Below, piece by piece: positions 5,166-11,566 of a stretch of DNA of 11,566 bases. Made by a program: the position numbers and the translations under genes. The notes beneath the pieces are model-generated. The model saw only the letters and a program-made list of their open reading frames with translations. It did no database searches and was not told the DNA's origin. Location: contig JACRAO010000171.1 in NCBI GenBank assembly GCA_016213345.1, positions 1 to 11,566 of the forward strand. The letters run 5' to 3'. Source of the DNA: Bdellovibrio sp. GTDB lineage: Bacteria; Bdellovibrionota; UBA1018. Each line of letters begins with the position of its first letter. Position 1 is the first letter of the stretch.

Positions 5166-5759
5166 GTGATTGATTTAATAATTAATAAATTATATTTAAA
5201 TAATAAATTTATCTTAACTTTTCTCATTATAACTACTACGCCCTGTTCTGCTATCGGTGGCTCTACAGAAGAAGCGAAAGAGGCTTTAATTCGATCTCAC
5301 AATAACTATTACACGGCTATAACTTCAAAATCAAAACTTACAAAAGAAGAAAAAAAGGAAATTATCGCAAAAATCATAACGCCTGCTCAAACTGAATACC
5401 CATCAGCAAGAAGAGAAGACACCGAAAAATTTGCCACACAGTATGTCAAATTTCTTCCCAGAGAAGAGTTCGATAAAGCCATATCTAACTTAGAAAGAGA
5501 AGAAGAAACCCTAAAAGATGACGATTCATCCCCTAATTCATTTATGGTTTACTGGAAAAAAATTTCTACCATGTTTAAAGACGACAAAAACCCAGACCGA
5601 AAACCCACCAAAGAAGAACTCATAGCACCTAAAATTGTAGACATCAAAGATGGCACCCAGTACGAAGAAATGATTTTAGATAGTAAGGACATCGCCCCAA
5701 AAGAACTTGTGTTTGCACCCACAAAAAAAGCTCCCATTACAAAAACAACCAAACGCTGA
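5166..5759 (+). CDS. Small exported charged protein of unknown function
   Basis: I recognise no family. I start it at GTG 5166, eight nucleotides after the GGGGG of AAGGGGG; a TTG at 5163 is one codon earlier and too close. The 197-residue product has a hydrophobic N-terminal segment (KFILTFLIITTTP, about residues 14-26) ending in CSA, consistent with signal peptidase I cleavage after about residue 29. The mature part is almost entirely helical-looking and highly charged. It has KSKLTKEEKKEIIAKI near 55, ARREDTEKFATQYVKFLPREEF near 85, and a lysine/proline-rich tail ending KTTKR. It contains no cysteine beyond the one in the signal region. It is transcribed away from the Cys-rich/Gly-rich pair across a shared regulatory gap. 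It runs tail to tail into the 1211-residue protein gene with only 8 nt between stops and no visible terminator. Confidence 0.65.
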   Translation: MIDLIINKLYLNNKFILTFLIITTTPCSAIGGSTEEAKEALIRSHNNYYTAITSKSKLTKEEKKEIIAKIITPAQTEYPSARREDTEKFATQYVKFLPREEFDKAISNLEREEETLKDDDSSPNSFMVYWKKISTMFKDDKNPDRKPTKEELIAPKIVDIKDGTQYEEMILDSKDIAPKELVFAPTKKAPITKTTKR

Positions 5760-5767
5760 AGTACACA

Positions 5768-8700
5768 CTAGTTAACTAACATTCTTTCACAAGCCGCTCC
5801 AGCCATTCTACCAGCAATTTTTTGGGCTCTTCGTTCTTTTACGTAATCCACTACGGCATTTAGTCCTTTTTGTCCCAGAATTGTTGAAGTATAAAGTATT
5901 GTCGACAAAACTGCTGCTTCTCCAATTTTTTCACCCCATGGAATATTAGGCCTAAACGTAAAAACATTTAAATAACCAGCAGCATAAGTAGTCAGCAAAG
6001 AACCTAAAAGATTACTTCCCCAGCTAATTAAACCATTAGGTGCATTAACAATTGGCGGATGTTCCAACGAATACTCCAAAAGTGCAGCAGCATTGGCATG
6101 TAATTTCAGGGCCGGAGATTGTGGATCTATGCTGATGTGAATATTTAATAACTCCTGCCTTGCTCTTTCTAACCTCTCTTGATCTCCTAACTGAATTGCT
6201 TCTTGCAGTCTTCCTACTGCAGCAAAACCCTGACTAGCGCTTGAATAAAACTCTCTCAAAACTTTAACTGCTTCTGCATCCAATGTTTTTTCTAACTCTT
6301 TATCACTTAACTCATACGGCAACTCCAAAGAATTATCGGTGTCTTTTTTGAATAATTGTATTAACTTTTTATAACTAGCCACAATGCCAGCGGCATTTCC
6401 AGTTCTAAGCGCTTGTCCCAATTCTGTTTTAATGGTCATAAACTCCGAATTCATTTCATCAAACGCTTCTCCATATAACTGATTTCCTCTTGTAATTGGT
6501 TCCCACATCCACCCAAAAACCCAATAACCAACTAAAAAGCTATAAACAAAAGCCTGCGCTGCAGTTAGAATATTTTGTCCACCAAAAAATACTCGAAATG
6601 CAATATTTGTTAATATTGCAGCTTGTATAGTTTTAATACTACGGATAAGTCTGTTTAAAATAATTGGGCCATAATTTGCTTTTCTCAGATTAATAGCATT
6701 AAGGGTCCACCCAAGAACCCCAGAAAAAAAGCCATCTTCTCTAGTTTGCCCCTGCAATGAAATAGCCTCAATTGGAGCATAATTATCTTCTACCATTTGG
6801 GCCAACCTTTGATAAATAAGCATCATTCTTCCTGGAACTGAAACTCCATAAATCCAAACTTGCTCGAACATATCATAGCGATGTCCTGGGGTTGTCCAAA
6901 AAAAGGAATCTTCGTTTGCAGCCAACGCCTGTTGATCACCAGGATTAGCTCTTGCACCAACTAAAGCCATCTGCATAACCGTAAAAGAATAATCCATTAC
7001 GAATTGCTGCCAAGTTTGTGTAGTAACAAACTCACTTGGATCATTTCGTCTTAAAAACTCATACTCTGCTAAACCAAAACGACCTAAACCAGAAAGAACC
7101 CTAGAAAGAGCAGTTCTACATTTCTGCCTAGTTTTAGCCGCAAATCTACCAACAGGACCTCTTGTCTTAACTGCATCTGCAATTTTCTTAGCTTCGGCAT
7201 AAAAAGCCCTTAACTCTTCTGTGCTAAGAACTGTAAAATCTTTAACTCCACGGCTTTGTCCTAATCTTTCGATTTGATCATTAAGTTCACTTGCCACTTC
7301 TGCCCATCTTCTCTGAAAATTCTTGTCATTAACTCGTTTCTCTAATTCTTCTCCTGTAATTCTAAAACCACGCTCTTTTGAGAGTGCATCCAGCGCCTCT
7401 GCATCTATTTCCGCTTCGCGACTCGCAACTTGGTAAGCAAGTAACAAGGCTAGAGAACGAATTCTTTCTTTTCTAGTCAATAAAATCGTCAAACCTGCAG
7501 GATCAGAGCCTGAACCTACTCTCGGTTCAAGAGACGTTGCATCTGAAGCAACACTTGGCATAGCAACTCTGGTAAATGGATTCACTCCATTTTGGCAGGC
7601 TCTAATAAAATTTGGATGATTAGTCCATCCTAAGACTCTATGCCAAAATGGAAGCATAAGCTCAGCATAAATTCTTTTACCCACGGAAACCAATCCCTTT
7701 ACTGGCGTCCAATCTGGTAAATTTTGTAACTTAACTTTAGCAGCACCAAGAAGATACAAAGCAGGAATAAATGCTAATAAACCTAATGTGCTTTTTAAGA
7801 GCGTAATTCTATAAGCTTTATCCTTTAAAACCGAAGGCCAATAACTATCATAGATTTGTTGAATAGTATGCACCACCCAAGCAGCTTGTTCACTAGGAAG
7901 TGCAGAATACACACCGGCTAAAGCGGCTCCTCCAACCGCAATCTTACCAAGGAGCTTCATTCTTTTTGATGTTAAAACACGATAAAGTAATGACCTTCTC
8001 GTCTCTTGAGTACCATTTGCTTTTATAAGTGCTGAATGTAGCTTTCTCCATACTGAACCAAGGTCACCAGTTTCTAACCCCTTTTCGAGTTCTGCTATAT
8101 AATTTCTAACATTCGGATCAGCAGGTTCTTTCAAAGTACCTTTAGCCATTTGCTCCTGTCTTTCGTGTAGACGTACGCTTAGCTCATCTGGTGATAAGCT
8201 AGAGAGTTCTCGTAGCTCCACAGGGGTAGCATCTCCTAGTGCATTTAAAACCTCAATTTGCGCTTGTCTTCTTAACGATTGAAAACTAGCTTCCCACTCC
8301 GAATAAGAAAATTGGTCTCTATTTTCTCCAGTTGCATGCATATTTCTATTTGCCCTGGCTAATAGAGCAGCCATTTGTCTATTACTAATTACCGAAAGAG
8401 CGCCTCTCAGATCTGAAGGCAACTCTTGAGAAAGTTCTTTAGCTGATGCATCCGCTACTTCTTTTTTTTGTAATTTGTAAATTTCAGGAAGCAAGTCTTC
8501 GCTGTCTTTACTTGGTGCAACAATATGAGCTAAAAATGATAAAACTCCCATAGCTGTGGAGACCTGAGTTTGCATTACTGATCGATCTATGCCACCAATT
8601 TTTACGCTCTTTCCATCTTCTTTTGTTTTTGTGATAATTATGTCACCCGCAGTCAAAGGCTTATCTATCGGTTGAATAACAGCGCCCTCAACAGATGCAC

Positions 8701-9403
8701 CCTCATCATGATAGGGTGCTAAACCTCTGGTATAGGGTGCTAAACCTCTGGTCAAAAATGATAGTTGAACGCCTTGTACTTCATTCGGTTTAAGGCCCGA
8801 ATCAACAAGTTTTACTAATGGAATAGGAGAAGTAAAAAGGCTTTCTCTTACAAATGCCATATCCGTTGCATGAAGAACGCCACTTGCATCTAAAATAACA
8901 AGTAATTCCTTATCCCTTGCAAAAGCTATCGGTGTTATTCCAGACACTATATGCCTAGCTTTCAAAGCTCCCTTTTCTGTTAATTCAAAAATAATTGAAC
9001 TCGTCCCCGGATCGAGAATAACTTTAACATCCCGCTCGAAATTTCCAATCTGTTTAGATGAAATATCTAAGTTAAGATTGCCTAAGTCTATACGCTTTTC
9101 GACTTTCCCATCTGCACCAAAAATATGAAGTTCTTGGCCTGTTAATTTAAACGTATCTGGAGATTCTTTTGGTAATTCTCCAGGTTTTGCATCAGCTAGC
9201 TCAGTAAGTGCATCGTTTACTATTTTGCCACTTTCTTCAATACTTGGATCGACAGCACCACCACCTCCAGCATCTGGAACACTCACATCGTCAGCAGCAT
9301 AAACAACAGGAAAATACTGTACAGGAACAACAAACTGAACAATAAGAACGAATACTATTAGTTTAGATAACAACCTAAGAACTTTACTTTGATGAGTCAC
9401 CAT
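5768..9403 (-). CDS. Large exported multi-membrane-segment protein of unknown function
   Basis: I recognise no family. The 1211-residue product begins with a signal peptide or signal anchor (basic start, hydrophobic KLIVFVLIVQFVVPV, likely cut after VYA at 34-36). Residues ~75-230 look beta-rich, with strands such as GQELHIFGADGKVEKRIDL and KELLVILDASGVLHAT, like a repeated sensor or propeller-type domain. Residues ~320-470 and ~640-770 are charged helices. Hydrophobic segments lie near 481-500, 535-555, 798-816, 924-967 and 1133-1175, so the C-terminal two thirds is probably membrane-embedded. Residues ~975-1110 form another helical charged section. A perfect 21-bp duplication gives TRGLAPY twice near 217-230. 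The ATG at 9403 follows GGAGG by 10 nt, with a sigma70-like promoter further up. It stands alone as a transcription unit and converges with the small exported protein gene. Confidence 0.75.
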   Translation of the reverse strand: MVTHQSKVLRLLSKLIVFVLIVQFVVPVQYFPVVYAADDVSVPDAGGGGAVDPSIEESGKIVNDALTELADAKPGELPKESPDTFKLTGQELHIFGADGKVEKRIDLGNLNLDISSKQIGNFERDVKVILDPGTSSIIFELTEKGALKARHIVSGITPIAFARDKELLVILDASGVLHATDMAFVRESLFTSPIPLVKLVDSGLKPNEVQGVQLSFLTRGLAPYTRGLAPYHDEGASVEGAVIQPIDKPLTAGDIIITKTKEDGKSVKIGGIDRSVMQTQVSTAMGVLSFLAHIVAPSKDSEDLLPEIYKLQKKEVADASAKELSQELPSDLRGALSVISNRQMAALLARANRNMHATGENRDQFSYSEWEASFQSLRRQAQIEVLNALGDATPVELRELSSLSPDELSVRLHERQEQMAKGTLKEPADPNVRNYIAELEKGLETGDLGSVWRKLHSALIKANGTQETRRSLLYRVLTSKRMKLLGKIAVGGAALAGVYSALPSEQAAWVVHTIQQIYDSYWPSVLKDKAYRITLLKSTLGLLAFIPALYLLGAAKVKLQNLPDWTPVKGLVSVGKRIYAELMLPFWHRVLGWTNHPNFIRACQNGVNPFTRVAMPSVASDATSLEPRVGSGSDPAGLTILLTRKERIRSLALLLAYQVASREAEIDAEALDALSKERGFRITGEELEKRVNDKNFQRRWAEVASELNDQIERLGQSRGVKDFTVLSTEELRAFYAEAKKIADAVKTRGPVGRFAAKTRQKCRTALSRVLSGLGRFGLAEYEFLRRNDPSEFVTTQTWQQFVMDYSFTVMQMALVGARANPGDQQALAANEDSFFWTTPGHRYDMFEQVWIYGVSVPGRMMLIYQRLAQMVEDNYAPIEAISLQGQTREDGFFSGVLGWTLNAINLRKANYGPIILNRLIRSIKTIQAAILTNIAFRVFFGGQNILTAAQAFVYSFLVGYWVFGWMWEPITRGNQLYGEAFDEMNSEFMTIKTELGQALRTGNAAGIVASYKKLIQLFKKDTDNSLELPYELSDKELEKTLDAEAVKVLREFYSSASQGFAAVGRLQEAIQLGDQERLERARQELLNIHISIDPQSPALKLHANAAALLEYSLEHPPIVNAPNGLISWGSNLLGSLLTTYAAGYLNVFTFRPNIPWGEKIGEAAVLSTILYTSTILGQKGLNAVVDYVKERRAQKIAGRMAGAACERMLVN
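8711..8752. repeat. Perfect 21-bp tandem duplication inside the 1211-residue protein gene
   Basis: The same 21 bases occur at 8711-8731 and 8732-8752 with no mismatch, including third codon positions. Seven codons are duplicated, giving TRGLAPY twice in the protein. The absence of any silent difference points to a recent duplication or slippage event. Confidence 0.95.
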
Positions 9404-9438
9404 TCAAACACCGCCTCCAATCTCTCACACACGAGTAG

Positions 9439-9468
9439 GCTATACCAATCGGTGACACTATATGTCAA
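9439..9468 (-). promoter_or_regulatory. Sigma70-like promoter with palindromic operator candidate for the 1211-residue protein gene
   Basis: On the minus strand TTGACA (9468-9463, perfect) and TATAGC (9444-9439, four of six) are separated by 18 nt. The predicted start leaves a 5' leader of about 30 nt including GGAGG. The -35 overlaps the palindrome TGACA-TATAG-TGTCA (9453-9467), whose position between the boxes suits a repressor binding site. Confidence 0.5.
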
Positions 9469-9496
9469 TACTTATTTCAACATATGATTTATTTAT

Positions 9497-9515
9497 CACC
9501 ATGTGCAATATGGTG
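9497..9515. promoter_or_regulatory. Inverted repeat upstream of the 1211-residue protein promoter
   Basis: CACCAT (9497-9502) and ATGGTG (9510-9515) are perfect inverted copies with a 7-nt spacer, about 30 nt upstream of the -35 box. It could be an activator site, but a 6-bp repeat may arise by chance. Confidence 0.25.
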
Positions 9516-9539
9516 TGTAATTTGTTATTATGTTGGGAT

Positions 9540-9572
9540 TAGATTCTGCTCAAAAAGGTTCAGCAGAATCTA
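9540..9572 (-). terminator. Stem-loop at the end of the DUF366 gene
   Basis: An 11-bp perfect inverted repeat (9540-9550 with 9562-9572) encloses an 11-nt loop containing CCTTTTTG on the minus strand. Its first arm includes the TAG stop of the DUF366 gene. No U-run follows on either strand, so it is a transcript-end stabiliser or an atypical terminator and not a textbook Rho-independent one. Confidence 0.4.
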
Positions 9573-10142
9573 GATTACTGGACGAACCTTAGTACACGCA
9601 ATGTTCGCCCCTTCAAATTCTTTAGCAAAATCCTCTAAAATTTTTGGGATAAAGCATTCCTTAAGCTGAGATATAGACAACCCAAGCTCAAACAATCCAA
9701 TAGCCGAAACTGGTGCTCCCTCAGGGTCAAGATTAACCCCAATGTGCAATAGTTGCGAAACAGGCGAAGAAGTCACAATAGAAACACTTAGCTTTCGTTC
9801 ATTAATAAAAAGATCATTTCCTGAGCGAATAATCATATGGGAACTAGATTTTGAAAAATTAAGTTTTTCGGCTATTTTAGCAATAAAAAGCCTTTGCAAA
9901 AGCACAGCTTCTTTTAGACTCATACAAAAAAACTCACCCAGAAAATGTAGCATGAGCTTGGCTTTGATAAAATCGCCTTGTTTTCTATCCTCCCAATCAA
10001 CCAAGTGCTCCGTTTTGACATGACAGGGACCAATAAAAGCACAAATACCCGATCCCTTTAGATTAAAATGAGAAAACAAAAAATGAGGCCTGAGCTCTTG
10101 ACCCGTATACGTGAGTTCTTGATTCGAAAAATGTATGTTCAC
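9570..10142 (-). CDS. DUF366 family protein
   Basis: The 190-residue product matches my recollection of the DUF366 family along its whole length. It has LTYTGQELRPHFLFSHF at 10-26, a glycine-proline-cysteine turn FIGPCHV at 36-42, HLVDWED at 46-52, MLHFLGEFF at 64-72, then SGNDLFINERKLSVSI at 107-122 and SPVSQLLHIGVNL at 126-138. The family is about this size, is soluble and, as far as I know, has no assigned reaction. The conserved GxDLF..ERKLSVSI segment is a likely active or ligand-binding core. The start is GTG, and it overlaps the TGA of the transporter gene in GTGA, with AGGA seven nucleotides upstream, so the two are translationally coupled. That suggests a shared role, perhaps handling something imported. 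A stem-loop closes the gene. Confidence 0.85.
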   Translation of the reverse strand: MNIHFSNQELTYTGQELRPHFLFSHFNLKGSGICAFIGPCHVKTEHLVDWEDRKQGDFIKAKLMLHFLGEFFCMSLKEAVLLQRLFIAKIAEKLNFSKSSSHMIIRSGNDLFINERKLSVSIVTSSPVSQLLHIGVNLDPEGAPVSAIGLFELGLSISQLKECFIPKILEDFAKEFEGANIACTKVRPVI

Positions 10143-11566
10143 CGACCGGTCCTATACAAGACCAAAGCCATGACAGTAAAAACAATCACTGATGTCCAAT
10201 CACTCCCAGTCATCGCTGGCACTAAAGTACTAAAATCCAATGCCTGACCCCAACCCTCTTTTAACAACAAAATCGCAAGCCCAATGCCCGCAATCGATCC
10301 TCCGGCTATTAACCCAGAAGAAAACAACACTCCTGGTGAAGACTCAGAATCTTCGTCTCCACCTTTGTTTTTGCGACTCCTGCGATCCACCAAATACCTA
10401 ATCAAACCACCAAAAAATATAGGAGCCGAACTCGAAAGCGGTAAATATACCCCAACTGCAAACGGCAATGAAGCAACCCCGCAAAGTTCAAGCACGATAG
10501 CAATCGACACCCCCAATAAAACCAATCCCCAAGGCAGTTTTCGGCTCAAAATACCATCAATAATCAAAGACATAAGACGAGCTTTTGGAGCTTCGTACTT
10601 CATGACTGGGCTGCCGTCATCTCGTTTATTAAGTGCCCCATTAATGCCAGGATCTACTAAATATTTAATACTCCCACTATCGTCCACTAGATACTTACCC
10701 GGCTGAACTAAAGCCAAAGGACCCACTTTTGGAGTCTCCGAAAGCTGAAATACATGGTACAAATTTTTATCTTTAGCCCCCTCTGGACCATAAACTGCTT
10801 CCATCTGTGTCAATGCCGAAACATCTTCTATCTTTGCAGTTGGAAGATTTTTTTGTGAGTAAACTGTCGAAGCATCATTAAGTAAATTTAATGTATAACC
10901 AATCACAACAGCCGAAGTAAGCGCACCAAACAAAAGACCAATCTGCTGTGCACGCGGAGTTGCTCCAACCAGATACCCAGTCTTTAGATCCTGAGCAGTT
11001 GTACCACCATTTGACGCTGCAATACAAACCACAGCCGCCACACTAAGAGCCGTCACCCGATCCGCTGGACTCACCCACCCTAAAGCTAAAAAAATCAGAC
11101 TTGTTACAAGCAAAGTAGCTATAGTCATCCCGGAAATAGGATTAGACGATGAACCAATCTCTCCTGTAATCCGAGAACTCACGGTTACAAAAAGAAAACC
11201 AAATACAATAATAAGACAAGCTCCCAATAAATTCATATTGAGCATAGGAGCTAACCAAATTGCAATTATCAAAAATGCACACCCTACAAGGACATATTTT
11301 ATTGATATATCTTGCTCCACCCTGGAAAGTGCTTTTTTAGCAAGCCCGGATGTTTTCAAATTACCTAGACCCGCCGCAGCCGAACGCACAATTGTAGGCA
11401 AACTGCGACAAAGACTAATAATACCACCAGCCGCCACAGCTCCGGCACCAATGTAAAGAACATAATTTCTCCAGATTTCATGAAGACTTAATTCAGAAAT
11501 TAATTTGGTTGCTGGAAATAAAGGCTGTGTAAGACTTTCACCAAAAAGTTTAATCATCGGGATCAA
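10139..11566 (-). CDS. OPT family oligopeptide transporter, 5' end beyond the window
   Basis: The visible 475 codons are the C-terminal two thirds to three quarters of an OPT-family inner-membrane transporter, which imports peptides or metal-chelate conjugates in bacteria. Evidence is the run of hydrophobic segments plus family motifs: YVLYIGAGAVAAGGI (36-50 of the visible part), SSRITGEIGSSSNPISGMTI (130-149), NGGTTAQDLKTGYLVGATPR (186-205), DPGINGALNKRDDGSPV (305-321) and SSSAPIFFGGLIRYLVDRR (378-396). Bacterial members are usually 600 residues or more and have several helices before the first motif seen here, so the reading frame must continue upstream. The TTG at the window edge is simply the first codon available. 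The stop TGA overlaps the DUF366 start, so the two genes form an operon. Confidence 0.92.
   Translation of the reverse strand: MIPMIKLFGESLTQPLFPATKLISELSLHEIWRNYVLYIGAGAVAAGGIISLCRSLPTIVRSAAAGLGNLKTSGLAKKALSRVEQDISIKYVLVGCAFLIIAIWLAPMLNMNLLGACLIIVFGFLFVTVSSRITGEIGSSSNPISGMTIATLLVTSLIFLALGWVSPADRVTALSVAAVVCIAASNGGTTAQDLKTGYLVGATPRAQQIGLLFGALTSAVVIGYTLNLLNDASTVYSQKNLPTAKIEDVSALTQMEAVYGPEGAKDKNLYHVFQLSETPKVGPLALVQPGKYLVDDSGSIKYLVDPGINGALNKRDDGSPVMKYEAPKARLMSLIIDGILSRKLPWGLVLLGVSIAIVLELCGVASLPFAVGVYLPLSSSAPIFFGGLIRYLVDRRSRKNKGGDEDSESSPGVLFSSGLIAGGSIAGIGLAILLLKEGWGQALDFSTLVPAMTGSDWTSVIVFTVMALVLYRTGR

Noticed and set aside
10640..10700. Repeated KYLVD in the OPT transporter as a sequence duplication
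   Set aside because: The DNA of the two copies differs and the region matches the usual family loop, so it is not a recent repeat.
11564..11566. TTG at the window edge as the true start of the OPT transporter
   Set aside because: Bacterial OPT proteins have several more helices before the first motif seen, so the gene continues outside the window.

Overview
The window is clearly AT-rich and gene-dense, with no stretch above 300 bases lacking a gene. It carries eight substantial coding regions, two candidate mini-ORFs, an OPT-transporter gene cut by the right edge, and several structured intergenic elements. The presence of a TonB-type protein, Sec signal peptides, cysteine-rich periplasmic-type proteins and Shine-Dalgarno-led starts indicates a Gram-negative bacterium. 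The Gly-rich exported protein and the large anonymous membrane protein remind me loosely of bdellovibrio-like or other former deltaproteobacterial lineages, but nothing here proves a taxon.

Left part (1-2164, minus strand): a carrier-protein-dependent biosynthetic group. An Sfp-type 4'-phosphopantetheinyl transferase (1370-2164) is followed by a carrier protein (729-1244) whose attachment-site serine is replaced by threonine. A membrane-anchored left-handed beta-helix (hexapeptide) acyltransferase-like protein follows (62-724). Together they look like the carrier and C-terminal membrane/LbH parts of a Pls/PosA-type synthetase split into separate genes. Any partner adenylation or ligase gene would lie off-window to the left.

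Middle part (2165-5759): a 196-bp near-palindrome (2185-2380) separates the PPTase gene from a divergent short TonB-like gene (2416-2925). Each outward end of the palindrome carries a similar promoter-like sequence. The TonB-like gene abuts, stop to stop with no spacing, a minus-strand pair encoding a Cys-rich exported protein (3772-4938) and a Gly-rich exported protein (2926-3762). Upstream of that pair lies an unusual leader: four G-runs and two mini-ORFs in tandem. The second mini-ORF ends in an ATGA overlap with the start of the Cys-rich protein gene. A divergent gene (5166-5759) encodes a small exported charged protein.

Right part (5768-11566, minus strand): a 1211-residue protein with a signal peptide and several membrane segments, of no family I recognise (5768-9403), has its own sigma70-like promoter overlapping a palindrome. 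Upstream of it, a DUF366 gene (9570-10142) overlaps by 4 nt the end of an OPT-family oligopeptide transporter gene (10139-11566, 5' end off-window), so those two form a coupled operon.

The most promising material for something new is the set of anonymous exported and membrane proteins (3762-9403 region), the leader with mini-ORFs at 4935-5068, the palindromic divergent promoter element, and the Thr-type carrier protein beside a PPTase.
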